Below, in pieces: positions 6,289 to 12,294 of a stretch of DNA of 12,294 bases. Source of the DNA: Actinocrinis sp046724665. GTDB taxonomy: Bacteria > Actinomycetota > Actinomycetes > Streptomycetales > Catenulisporaceae. The notes under the pieces were generated by a model, which saw nothing but the letters and a program-made list of their open reading frames with translations, did not search any database and had not been told where the DNA came from. A program made the translations under genes and the position numbers. Location of the stretch: the NCBI GenBank assembly GCA_046724665.1, contig JBKOWZ010000164.1, positions 1 to 12,294 on the forward strand, written 5' to 3'. The first letter of the stretch is position 1, and the number at the start of each line of letters is the position of its first letter.

Positions 6289-7086
6289 ATGGCCGTGTCG
6301 AATCTAAGCGAATTGTGGCGAGAGATAACGATCGCGCAGCCGAGCCAACCGCGGTGGCTGGTCCTCGCCGCCGCGACCGTGGCGCTGGCGACCGTCGCCT
6401 ACCGGCCGGCCTGGCGCGTCGCCCGCAACGCGGTGACGATCGCGCACGAGGGCGGTCACGCCATCGCGGCCCTGATCACCGGCCGCAGACTCAGCGGAAT
6501 TCGCCTGCACGCGGACACCTCCGGCGTCACAGTGTCCTACGGCAAGCCGTACGGATTCGGCATGGTACTGACAGCCGCCTGCGGCTACGTCGCGCCCTCG
6601 CTGTTCGGCCTCGGCGGCGCGGCCCTGCTCGGCCGACACCACATCACGGCACTGCTGTGGTGCTGCGTCGGCCTGCTGGCACTCATGCTGATCATGCTGC
6701 GCAACTTCTTCGGCCTGCTGTCGGTCCTGGCCACCGGCGTGCTGGCCTTCGTCGTGTCCTGGTACGCCGACGCGCGCATCCAGGCGGCGTTCGCGTACCT
6801 GGCGGTGTGGTTCCTGCTGCTAGGCGGAGTACGCCCGGTCTTCGAACTGCAATGGCAGCGCCGCGGCGGCCGTGCCCCGAACTCGGACGCGGACCAATTG
6901 GGCAAGCTGACCAGGCTTCCCGCGGGCCTGTGGGTGTTCGTCTTCGTCGTGATCGCCCTGGGCTCGGTGGTACTCGGCGGCCATTGGCTGATCCCGGACG
7001 CGTTCCACGGCGTGGGCGTGGGCGCGGATTCGGCATCGGCGGCGACATCGGCGCCAGCGCCGGGGCCGACGCCGGGGACCCGCTAA
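6289..7086 (+). CDS. M50B-type intramembrane zinc metallopeptidase (site-2-protease-like)
   Basis: A 265-residue polytopic membrane protein. The first hydrophobic segment is at about 23-39. The zinc motif HEGGH (53-57, in TIAHEGGHAIAAL) carries the two histidine ligands and the catalytic Glu54. Further hydrophobic segments lie at about 92-115, 119-137, 143-160, 164-182 and 213-231. RNFFGLLSVL (138-147) is probably the region supplying the third ligand or active-site polar residue, and SDADQLGKLT (199-208) resembles a conserved cytoplasmic motif of the actinobacterial M50 group. The C-terminal tail (242-265) is Ala/Pro/Gly-rich. Such proteases cut membrane-bound substrates, often anti-sigma factors; no substrate gene is visible here. 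Start: ATG 6289 is chosen because it avoids overlap with the upstream gene. A GTG at 6247 would add 14 residues and overlap by 29 nt. Neither has a good ribosome binding site, so translational coupling is likely. Confidence 0.9.
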   Translation: MAVSNLSELWREITIAQPSQPRWLVLAAATVALATVAYRPAWRVARNAVTIAHEGGHAIAALITGRRLSGIRLHADTSGVTVSYGKPYGFGMVLTAACGYVAPSLFGLGGAALLGRHHITALLWCCVGLLALMLIMLRNFFGLLSVLATGVLAFVVSWYADARIQAAFAYLAVWFLLLGGVRPVFELQWQRRGGRAPNSDADQLGKLTRLPAGLWVFVFVVIALGSVVLGGHWLIPDAFHGVGVGADSASAATSAPAPGPTPGTR

Positions 7087-7115
7087 CCGCCGACCGCGCT
7101 CGGGAGGGCCGGAAG

Positions 7116-7136
7116 CAGGCAACAGGCAACAGGAAG
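7116..7136 (+). repeat. Heptamer tandem repeat before a Shine-Dalgarno sequence
   Basis: CAGGCAA, CAGGCAA, CAGGAAG: three units with exact 7-base period in the 61-bp gap after the protease gene. The last unit merges into the Shine-Dalgarno sequence of the next gene. Confidence 0.7.
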
Positions 7137-7140
7137 GAGG
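7132..7140 (+). promoter_or_regulatory. Strong ribosome binding site for the DUF6493-like gene
   Basis: GGAAGGAGG ends 7 nt before GTG 7148. It is the strongest Shine-Dalgarno match in the window and fixes the start, so the proline-rich repeat tract that follows is truly translated as the N-terminus. Confidence 0.85.
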
Positions 7141-7147
7141 CCGGCCG

Positions 7148-9352
7148 GTGCGTGGCATAACAAAAAGACTCGCCCCAGCACACCCGGCTGTCGCACCGCC
7201 GGTCCCAAGCCTGACAGTCCCAGGCGCGGATCCAACACCCGCGGACCCGACAGCCCCAGACCCAACGGCTCCGGCCCCAGCCCCTCCAGACCCAACAGTC
7301 CCAGACCCGCCGACTCCGGCCTCGACCCTTCTGGATCCAACAGCCCCAGACCCAACGCCTTCAGCCCCAACCTCTCCAGACCCGACAGTCCCAGACCCAA
7401 CGGCTCCGGCCTCCTCAACGCCTCCAGACCCAACAGTCCCGGATCCAACGACTTCGACCTCGGATCCAACAGTTCCAGACCCGCCAACTCCGGTTCCGCC
7501 GATCCCCGGTCCGTCGATCCCTGGTCCGTCGATCCCTGGTCCGTCGAATCCAGTTCTGCCGATCCCCGCCCCACCGCACGTTCCCTCGCCGCCCCAGCCC
7601 GACCACATCGCCGCGACAATCGCCGACCTGCTATCCCAGGGCCCGACTGACGCTTTCGAGTTCGAACGCACCCTTGCCCACCTCGTGCACGCGGTCCATG
7701 CAGACCGCCAGGCAATGAGCGCGGCACTCATGCCCGTCATCGACAAGGGCCTGGCCCCTCAGCTCGGTCGCGGCCAAGTCCTCGACCTGCCGCGAGCGAC
7801 GCCGCTGCGCCAACTTCACGCACTCGCCGTCAACGCCGCCTGGCTCCCCGCTCCGACGACTCGAAGCCCGAGAAACGTCAGCGAGTTCGAACTCGTCAGG
7901 CTCTTCCGGCAGCTCTCGCTGACTCTTGACCGCCCGCCGGGCATGGACCCGTACGCGCTGCGCACCCCGGCAGACATCCTGACCCTGCGTCTAGCCGAAC
8001 TCACCGCGCGCATCGCCGACCCCGGGCCGGTCCGACTGGTGAGCACGCCGACGGGCGCCAAAGGCTGGATCGACGCGGCAGCACTCGTCGCTCGCATCGC
8101 AGAGGCAGAGTCCGCAGGCTGGCAGCCGTGGCCGCTCGACTTCGATCAAGCGCTGCTGCGCCTGCCGGAGTCCCCCGATCCAGCGACGGTGCACGCCGCC
8201 CACCGCCTCGTCTCACCCGCCGGCCGCCGCCTCGCGGGCTGGCTGCGCGGCGGCCGCCCCACGCTGCCCGAATCGAACCTCGCCGACCTGGCGCGCATAG
8301 CCAACGCGTCCGACGCATCCAACGCGCCCAGCCCAATCCGATCCGACGTGTCCGAACCTAGCCTCGCAGTCGACCGAGAGCACGACACGCACGCCCGATC
8401 CCGGTCCCGGTCCCCACGAGTCCACCCCCTGCTAACCCTCCCCGACCAGCCACCACACCCCGCACTCGCAGCCCCCGAAGACCTCTCCGCCCACCCAGGA
8501 CCACTCGCCCCCAGCACCCTGTTCCACCTGCTGCGACACGGTTGGTATCCGCCCCACCCGATGGCCGATGGCTCCTGCTGGACGGTTTGCTGGCCCGCCC
8601 TGCTGCCCAATCGCCCCGACCTCGTCTCCATCGCAGTGGTCTGGCACGCCCGGCATCCGGACGCTCACGGCGGATCGTGCCCGAGCCCAGTGCTGTCGCG
8701 CGCGGCGTCCGGCTCCCGCTACGGCCACAGTGACGGCAGCCTGGCAGCCATCGCGCGCGGCATCACGTCCCGCTCGCCGACCAAGCGCGCAGACGCGGCG
8801 CAAGCACTCGCCGTCCTCGCCGCATCAGGGCACCTTGACGCCCAGAGCTTCGCCGCCGCCCTCGCCGCCTTCGCGACTCGTACCGATCGCCAGTTCCTAC
8901 GCAGCGCCGTCCCGGCGTTACGGCACGCCCTGAGCGCCTCGGCCCATCCCATCGCGGCGAACCGCACCGCAGCAACTCACCCCGCCGAGACGAACCGAGC
9001 CACAGGAACACGCGCCAACGCAGCGAGTGGCTCCGCAGCGTCCGCGATCGGCGGCGCTATCGTCGGCTGGCTCCCCGCGATCCTCCCGCCGTCCGTGGTC
9101 CAGCCGCTCCCCTACACGTCGCACCTGCTGAACCTCGCCGCCGACGCTCTGGCTTCCGCACGACCCGCCGCGCCCGAGCGCTCCCCGAGGTGGCGCAAAC
9201 CAAAGCCTCCGCCAACGACAGCGGGCGTCCTGAGCGCCACCACGATCGACGCTGCGATCGACGCGCTGACGAGGCTCGTCACCCGCCCGGCCCGCTCCCA
9301 CGTCTCTGACGCTGCCCAACGCCTGCTCACGGTCATCACGCAGACGTCGTAA
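7148..9352 (+). CDS. DUF6493-like protein with an N-terminal Pro/Asp/Thr pentapeptide-repeat tract
   Basis: 734 residues, GTG start. Residues 20-150 are low complexity: DPT units mostly every five residues (28-108), then three PGPSI-type units (about 119-133). From about 153 a helical, Leu/Ala-rich protein begins. Segments STPTGAKGWIDAAALVARI (299-317), QALLRLPESPDP (334-345), SPAGRRLAGWLRGG (356-369) and, near the C-terminus, YGHSDGSLAAIARGI, ADAAQALAVLAASGHLDA (548-565) and GWLPAILP (640-647) resemble, from memory, the C-terminal half of the DUF6493 family of actinomycetes. An Arg/Ser-rich linker (416-424) separates two halves. The usual N-terminal part of that family is missing, and the SWIM zinc-finger gene I associate with such proteins is not present. 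No catalytic motif is seen; function unknown. ACA, CCA and GCA codons are more common than in neighbouring genes. Probably the third gene of the propeller/protease operon. The coding call is secure; the family call is moderate. Confidence 0.75.
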   Translation: MRGITKRLAPAHPAVAPPVPSLTVPGADPTPADPTAPDPTAPAPAPPDPTVPDPPTPASTLLDPTAPDPTPSAPTSPDPTVPDPTAPASSTPPDPTVPDPTTSTSDPTVPDPPTPVPPIPGPSIPGPSIPGPSNPVLPIPAPPHVPSPPQPDHIAATIADLLSQGPTDAFEFERTLAHLVHAVHADRQAMSAALMPVIDKGLAPQLGRGQVLDLPRATPLRQLHALAVNAAWLPAPTTRSPRNVSEFELVRLFRQLSLTLDRPPGMDPYALRTPADILTLRLAELTARIADPGPVRLVSTPTGAKGWIDAAALVARIAEAESAGWQPWPLDFDQALLRLPESPDPATVHAAHRLVSPAGRRLAGWLRGGRPTLPESNLADLARIANASDASNAPSPIRSDVSEPSLAVDREHDTHARSRSRSPRVHPLLTLPDQPPHPALAAPEDLSAHPGPLAPSTLFHLLRHGWYPPHPMADGSCWTVCWPALLPNRPDLVSIAVVWHARHPDAHGGSCPSPVLSRAASGSRYGHSDGSLAAIARGITSRSPTKRADAAQALAVLAASGHLDAQSFAAALAAFATRTDRQFLRSAVPALRHALSASAHPIAANRTAATHPAETNRATGTRANAASGSAASAIGGAIVGWLPAILPPSVVQPLPYTSHLLNLAADALASARPAAPERSPRWRKPKPPPTTAGVLSATTIDAAIDALTRLVTRPARSHVSDAAQRLLTVITQTS
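7229..7552 (+). repeat. 15-bp-period coding repeat (DPT and SIPGP pentapeptides)
   Basis: Eleven Asp-Pro-Thr units, eight of them in exact five-residue register (residues 28-85), are followed by three copies of a 15-bp unit GGTCCGTCGATCCCT at 7508-7522, 7523-7537 and, with changes, 7538-7552. The plus strand here is extremely C-rich and G-poor. The tract codes for a flexible, acidic, proline-rich arm. Confidence 0.85.
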
Positions 9353-9487
9353 CCCGCAAATAACCGTCGCAACCCGGCTGCGCGATCGGCGAGCCGTGCT
9401 CACGTCTTGCGTTAATCAAGCCGCTCAACGAGAATTCTTACGAGATCTAAGCGCAATCGTCGAAGAATTTACTGATGGAGTGGCCTC
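9353..9487 (+). other. Intergenic region before the DUF6421 gene
   Basis: 135 bases, markedly more A/T-rich at 9405-9475 than the flanking genes, as expected for a promoter. I cannot assign -35/-10 boxes with confidence. GGAG at 9477-9480, 7 nt before the ATG at 9488, is the ribosome binding site. The gap suggests transcription separate from the gene upstream. Confidence 0.4.
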
Positions 9488-10882
9488 ATGACGGAGATGA
9501 GTGTGATCCTCGACCAGTCGGGTGGACGGCCCGCCGAGTCCGGGGCTCAGCGACTTCCGGCATGGCGGCAGCTCGTCGCAGCGGTAGAGGAACTGCGGAC
9601 GCTCCAGTCGCCGGACGGCTCGATCGATGGGGCGACGCACGATCTGGCGGACGCGCGGGCGGCCGTCGGCGCGCTGCTCGACGCGCACGCGGCGCTTGCG
9701 CCGCTGTTCCCGCACGACGCGGACTATCACGCCGCGCTGCGTAAGGACTTCACGCGGTGGGTGGACGGCGGGTTCGGCGTGCCGGACTTCCTCGACTCGC
9801 TGCTCGCCTTCCGGCCCGAGACTCAGCGGGTGGACGGGCTCGAGCACCTCGTCGTGTTCCCGATGTCCACGCAGAACGGCAACCCGGACCGCAACGTCGA
9901 GGCCGTGCTAATCCGAGTGGTCTGGCCCGACTGGCTGGCCGAACTGGAACGCACCCGGTACGACAATCCGATGTTCGTGCCGATCGCCTTCAGCGCGTTC
10001 ACCGCCGGGTACGACACCAACTCGGCCGTGCTGTTCCCGGAGACCGTCGCCGTACGTGAGGTGCCCGTCTACACCTGGGGCGCGATCTTCTGCGACCGCG
10101 AGGCGGCGCGCTTCCGCGCGGTCACCGCGGCGGCGGCCGAGACCCTGCGGCTCGAACTGCCCGCCGACGCTGCCGAACTGGTCGCGTCGCAGCAGCTCGC
10201 GCAGGACTCCTTCGTCCTCTGGGACATGATCCACGACCGCACGCACAGCCACGGCGACCTGCCGTTCGACCCGTTCATGATCAAGCAGCGGATGCCTTAC
10301 TGGCTCTACTCCCTCGAGGAACTGCGCTGCGACCTGACCTCTTTCCGCGAGGCGGTCCGACTGGAGGCGCAGGGTCTGGCGCAGGGTCGCCCGATCCAGT
10401 ACGCGATCCTGTTCGACCGGCTCTTCCGCTTCCCGATCAGCGGCAATCGGATACGCAACTACGACGGCCTCGGCGGGCAGTTGCTGTTCGCGTACCTGCA
10501 CAAGAACGACGTGCTGCGGTGGACGGACAACCGGCTGACGATCGACTGGGCCAGGGTCGCGCCTGCGGTCATCGCGCTGTGCGAGCGGGTGGAGAAGCTG
10601 TACCGCGACGGCATCGACCGCCCGAAGACCGCGCACTGGATCGCCGCGTACGAGCTGATGGCCGAGTACGTCACGCCGAACCCCGCGTCCACCTGGGCGC
10701 GCGGCCTGCACGAACCGTGGGCCGACGTGCTGCCGCTCGACGGGCCGCCCAAAGAGCTGGTCAACCGGGTGCTGCCGGACGAGTTTCCGCTCAGTATGTT
10801 CTACGAGGCCCTGGAGAAGAAGCTGCGCACAGTCGTGGCCTCGACTCGCGGCATCACCGGCCGAACCGAGCTCGGCAAGTAG
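9488..10882 (+). CDS. DUF6421 family protein; putative HDxxH metal site
   Basis: A 464-residue soluble protein that I recognise as the DUF6421 family of Streptomyces-type actinomycetes, at full family length. Highly characteristic stretches are VPDFLDSLLAF (98-108), VFPMSTQNGNPDRN (123-136), YDTNSAVLFPETVAVRE (175-191), FCDREAARFRAVT (201-213), HDRTHSHGDLPFDPFMIKQR (249-268), LEELRCDLTSF (276-286), NYDGLGGQLLFAYLHK (324-339) and LPDEFPLSMFYEAL (429-442). The biochemical role is unknown. The HDRTH motif (H249, H253; also H255) followed 24-25 residues later by Glu277/Glu278 is laid out like a gluzincin zinc site with Asp in place of the catalytic Glu. No signal peptide or membrane segment. ATG 9488 has a good ribosome binding site; a second ATG three codons later is possible. 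The threonine aldolase gene follows after 113 bp on the same strand, a neighbourhood I recall from Streptomyces. Confidence 0.92.
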   Translation: MTEMSVILDQSGGRPAESGAQRLPAWRQLVAAVEELRTLQSPDGSIDGATHDLADARAAVGALLDAHAALAPLFPHDADYHAALRKDFTRWVDGGFGVPDFLDSLLAFRPETQRVDGLEHLVVFPMSTQNGNPDRNVEAVLIRVVWPDWLAELERTRYDNPMFVPIAFSAFTAGYDTNSAVLFPETVAVREVPVYTWGAIFCDREAARFRAVTAAAAETLRLELPADAAELVASQQLAQDSFVLWDMIHDRTHSHGDLPFDPFMIKQRMPYWLYSLEELRCDLTSFREAVRLEAQGLAQGRPIQYAILFDRLFRFPISGNRIRNYDGLGGQLLFAYLHKNDVLRWTDNRLTIDWARVAPAVIALCERVEKLYRDGIDRPKTAHWIAAYELMAEYVTPNPASTWARGLHEPWADVLPLDGPPKELVNRVLPDEFPLSMFYEALEKKLRTVVASTRGITGRTELGK

Positions 10883-10902
10883 GGGGCTACTGGCACGGCA
10901 AT

Positions 10903-10930
10903 GCAGTGGCTGTGAAGGCAGTGGCTGTGA
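10903..10930 (+). repeat. Short direct repeat between DUF6421 and aldolase genes
   Basis: GCAGTGGCTGTGA occurs at 10903-10915 and again at 10918-10930, a 13-bp exact repeat with a 15-base period. It lies in the 113-bp gap before the aldolase gene. No function is evident. Confidence 0.7.
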
Positions 10931-10995
10931 CTGCGGGCAGCCAGCAGAACGAACGAGCGCGAACGAGAAAAAGAACCGGAGCGGTGAGCAGTTCG

Positions 10996-12066
10996 ATGAC
11001 GGTCCAGCGACGGCACGACCCGGAGTTCCGGGGCTTCGCCAGCGACAACTACGCCGGCGTACACCCGGAGATCCTCGACGCGATCGCCCTGGCCAACGGC
11101 GGCCACCAGACCAGCTACGGCGAGGACGTCTACACGGAGCACCTCCAGGAGGTGTTCCGCGCGCACTTCGGCGCCAGCGCCACCGTGTACCCGGTGTTCA
11201 ACGGCACCGGCGCGAACGTCGTGGGACTCCAGGCGATGACCGAGCGCTGGGAGTCGGTGATCTGCGCCGAGTCGGCACACATCAACGTTGACGAGTGCGG
11301 CGCGCCGGAGAAGATCGCCGGGCTCAAGCTGCTCACGCTCGCCACCCCGAACGGAAAGCTGACCCCCGAGCTGATCTCGCGGCACGCATGGGGCTGGGGC
11401 GACGAGCATCGCGCGCAGCCACGGATCGTCTCGATCGCGCAGACCACGGAGTTGGGCACCTGCTACACCCCGGACGAGATCGCCGCGATCAGCGAGCAGG
11501 CGCACCGACACGAGATGAAGGTCCACCTCGACGGCGCTCGGCTGGCGAACGCAGCGGCGACGCTGGGGCTGCCGCTGCGTGAGTTCACCACGGACGTAGG
11601 CGTTGACGTGCTCTCCTTCGGCGGCACAAAGAGCGGCCTGCTGCTCGGCGAAACGATCGTGGTGCTCAACCCGGACGCCGCGCGCGGCATGCAGTTCCTC
11701 CGCAAGGCGGGCATGCAGCTGGCCTCGAAAATGCGGTTCATCTCGGTCCAGTTCGAAGCGTTGCTCGGCGGGGACCTGTGGCTACGCAACGCTTCGCACG
11801 CGAACGCGATGGCGCGGCGACTGGCCGACGCGGTACGTGACCTGCCCGGTGTGGAGATCACGCAGGCGGTGGAGTCGAACGCGGTCTTCGCGATCCTGCC
11901 CAAAGACGTGACGGAACGTCTACAGAAGCGCTTCCGCTTCTACACCTGGAACGAGCACACCGGCGAAGTGCGCTGGATGGCGTCGTTCGATACGACGGAG
12001 GCTGACATCGACTCCTTCGCGGCGGCGGTCGCGGAGGAGTTGCAGGACCTGCGGGGAAACAACTGA
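10996..12066 (+). CDS. ltaE: Low-specificity L-threonine aldolase (PLP-dependent)
   Basis: A 356-residue fold-type I PLP enzyme expected to cleave L-threonine or L-allo-threonine to glycine and acetaldehyde in the cytoplasm. Seen in sequence: the substrate-site opening FASDNYAGVHPEIL (14-27); PVFNGTGANVVGLQA (66-80), which holds the phosphate-binding turn; SAHINVDECGAPE (93-105) with the PLP-stacking histidine region; VHLDGARLANAA (176-187), whose Asp contacts the PLP ring nitrogen; and the Schiff-base lysine K212 in SFGGTKSG (207-214). Length is normal and all key residues are present. Start: ATG 10996 is chosen; GTG 10984 would add four residues, and neither has an ideally spaced ribosome binding site. 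GGAG at 10978-10981 is 2 nt from the GTG and 14 nt from the ATG. Last gene of the window, probably co-transcribed with the DUF6421 gene. TGA stop at 12064-12066. Confidence 0.93.
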   Translation: MTVQRRHDPEFRGFASDNYAGVHPEILDAIALANGGHQTSYGEDVYTEHLQEVFRAHFGASATVYPVFNGTGANVVGLQAMTERWESVICAESAHINVDECGAPEKIAGLKLLTLATPNGKLTPELISRHAWGWGDEHRAQPRIVSIAQTTELGTCYTPDEIAAISEQAHRHEMKVHLDGARLANAAATLGLPLREFTTDVGVDVLSFGGTKSGLLLGETIVVLNPDAARGMQFLRKAGMQLASKMRFISVQFEALLGGDLWLRNASHANAMARRLADAVRDLPGVEITQAVESNAVFAILPKDVTERLQKRFRFYTWNEHTGEVRWMASFDTTEADIDSFAAAVAEELQDLRGNN

Positions 12067-12114
12067 CAGCTGCCGGCTGACAGCTAACAGCTGACGACAG
12101 ACAGCTGACAGCTG
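12066..12114. repeat. Heptamer tandem repeat (ACAGCTG, seven units)
   Basis: Seven contiguous 7-base units: ACAGCTG, CCGGCTG, ACAGCTA, ACAGCTG, ACGACAG, ACAGCTG, ACAGCTG. Four are identical. The block begins on the last base of the aldolase stop codon. CAGCTG is palindromic, so several small alternative hairpins are possible. Confidence 0.85.
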
Positions 12115-12155
12115 CGACGCAGTGAAGCGGCGTACGAAAGGCGTCGGGCGATAGC

Positions 12156-12294
<139 letters not shown>

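Noticed and set aside
7083..7727. Minus-strand frames giving LGLxxL-like and GSGTVGSG-like repeats
   Set aside because: They are the reverse reading of the DPT/PGP coding repeat; the plus frame has the strong ribosome binding site and continues into a plausible folded protein.
9375..9396. Hairpin after the DUF6493-like gene (CGGCT/AGCCG)
   Set aside because: Five base pairs around a mismatched interior and no T-tract; expected by chance in GC-rich DNA.
10519..10995. Upstream in-frame extension of the aldolase reading frame into the DUF6421 gene
   Set aside because: Residues before the GTG/ATG at 10984/10996 show no homology and overlap a conserved gene in another frame; the family begins close to RRHDPE.

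Overview
The window is a high-GC (roughly 70%) stretch of a chromosome from a filamentous-type actinomycete (Actinomycetota; the LeuS, DUF6421 and threonine aldolase proteins look most like those of Streptomyces, Catenulispora and relatives). It is probably a whole contig from a short-read assembly. Its left edge carries a complete Nextera/Tn5 sequencing adapter (4-36). Its right edge stops inside a perfect 23-copy hexanucleotide array (12157-12294). Neither edge should be read as biological context.

Left block, minus strand: a complete leuS (leucyl-tRNA synthetase, 90-3011) with a roughly 200-nt leader. The leader reads as a classical amino-acid attenuator: a 12-residue leader peptide with three consecutive Leu codons (3178-3216), apparently translated from a leaderless transcript, then alternative stems and an intrinsic terminator (3116-3138). 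Uncharged tRNA-Leu would thus raise synthetase expression. The leuS stop codon lies in the loop of a perfect 8-bp hairpin.

Middle block: a plus-strand single-pass membrane protein with a Pro-rich cytoplasmic arm and an extracellular peptidoglycan-binding-like domain (3431-4597) converges on a small unrecognised minus-strand gene (4636-5028). Divergent from that, a plus-strand cluster begins: a seven-repeat beta-propeller, lectin-like protein (5211-6275); 13 bp on, an M50B-type intramembrane zinc metallopeptidase (6289-7086); then, after 61 bp and a strong ribosome binding site, a protein resembling the C-terminal part of the DUF6493 family (7148-9352), whose expected N-terminal part is replaced by a DPT/PGP pentapeptide-repeat tract. 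The spacing suggests one operon.

Right block, plus strand: a DUF6421 family protein (9488-10882) carrying a conserved-looking HDxxH plus downstream Glu-Glu arrangement that recalls gluzincin metallopeptidases, followed by a low-specificity L-threonine aldolase (10996-12066). The 228 bases after it hold only short tandem repeats: a seven-unit heptamer block starting at the aldolase stop codon, then the hexamer array.

Most notable are the leuS attenuator, the possible hidden metal site in DUF6421, the propeller/M50B pairing, and the heptamer microsatellites in two intergenic positions. I see no CRISPR, rRNA, tRNA, insertion sequence, phage or secondary-metabolite genes.
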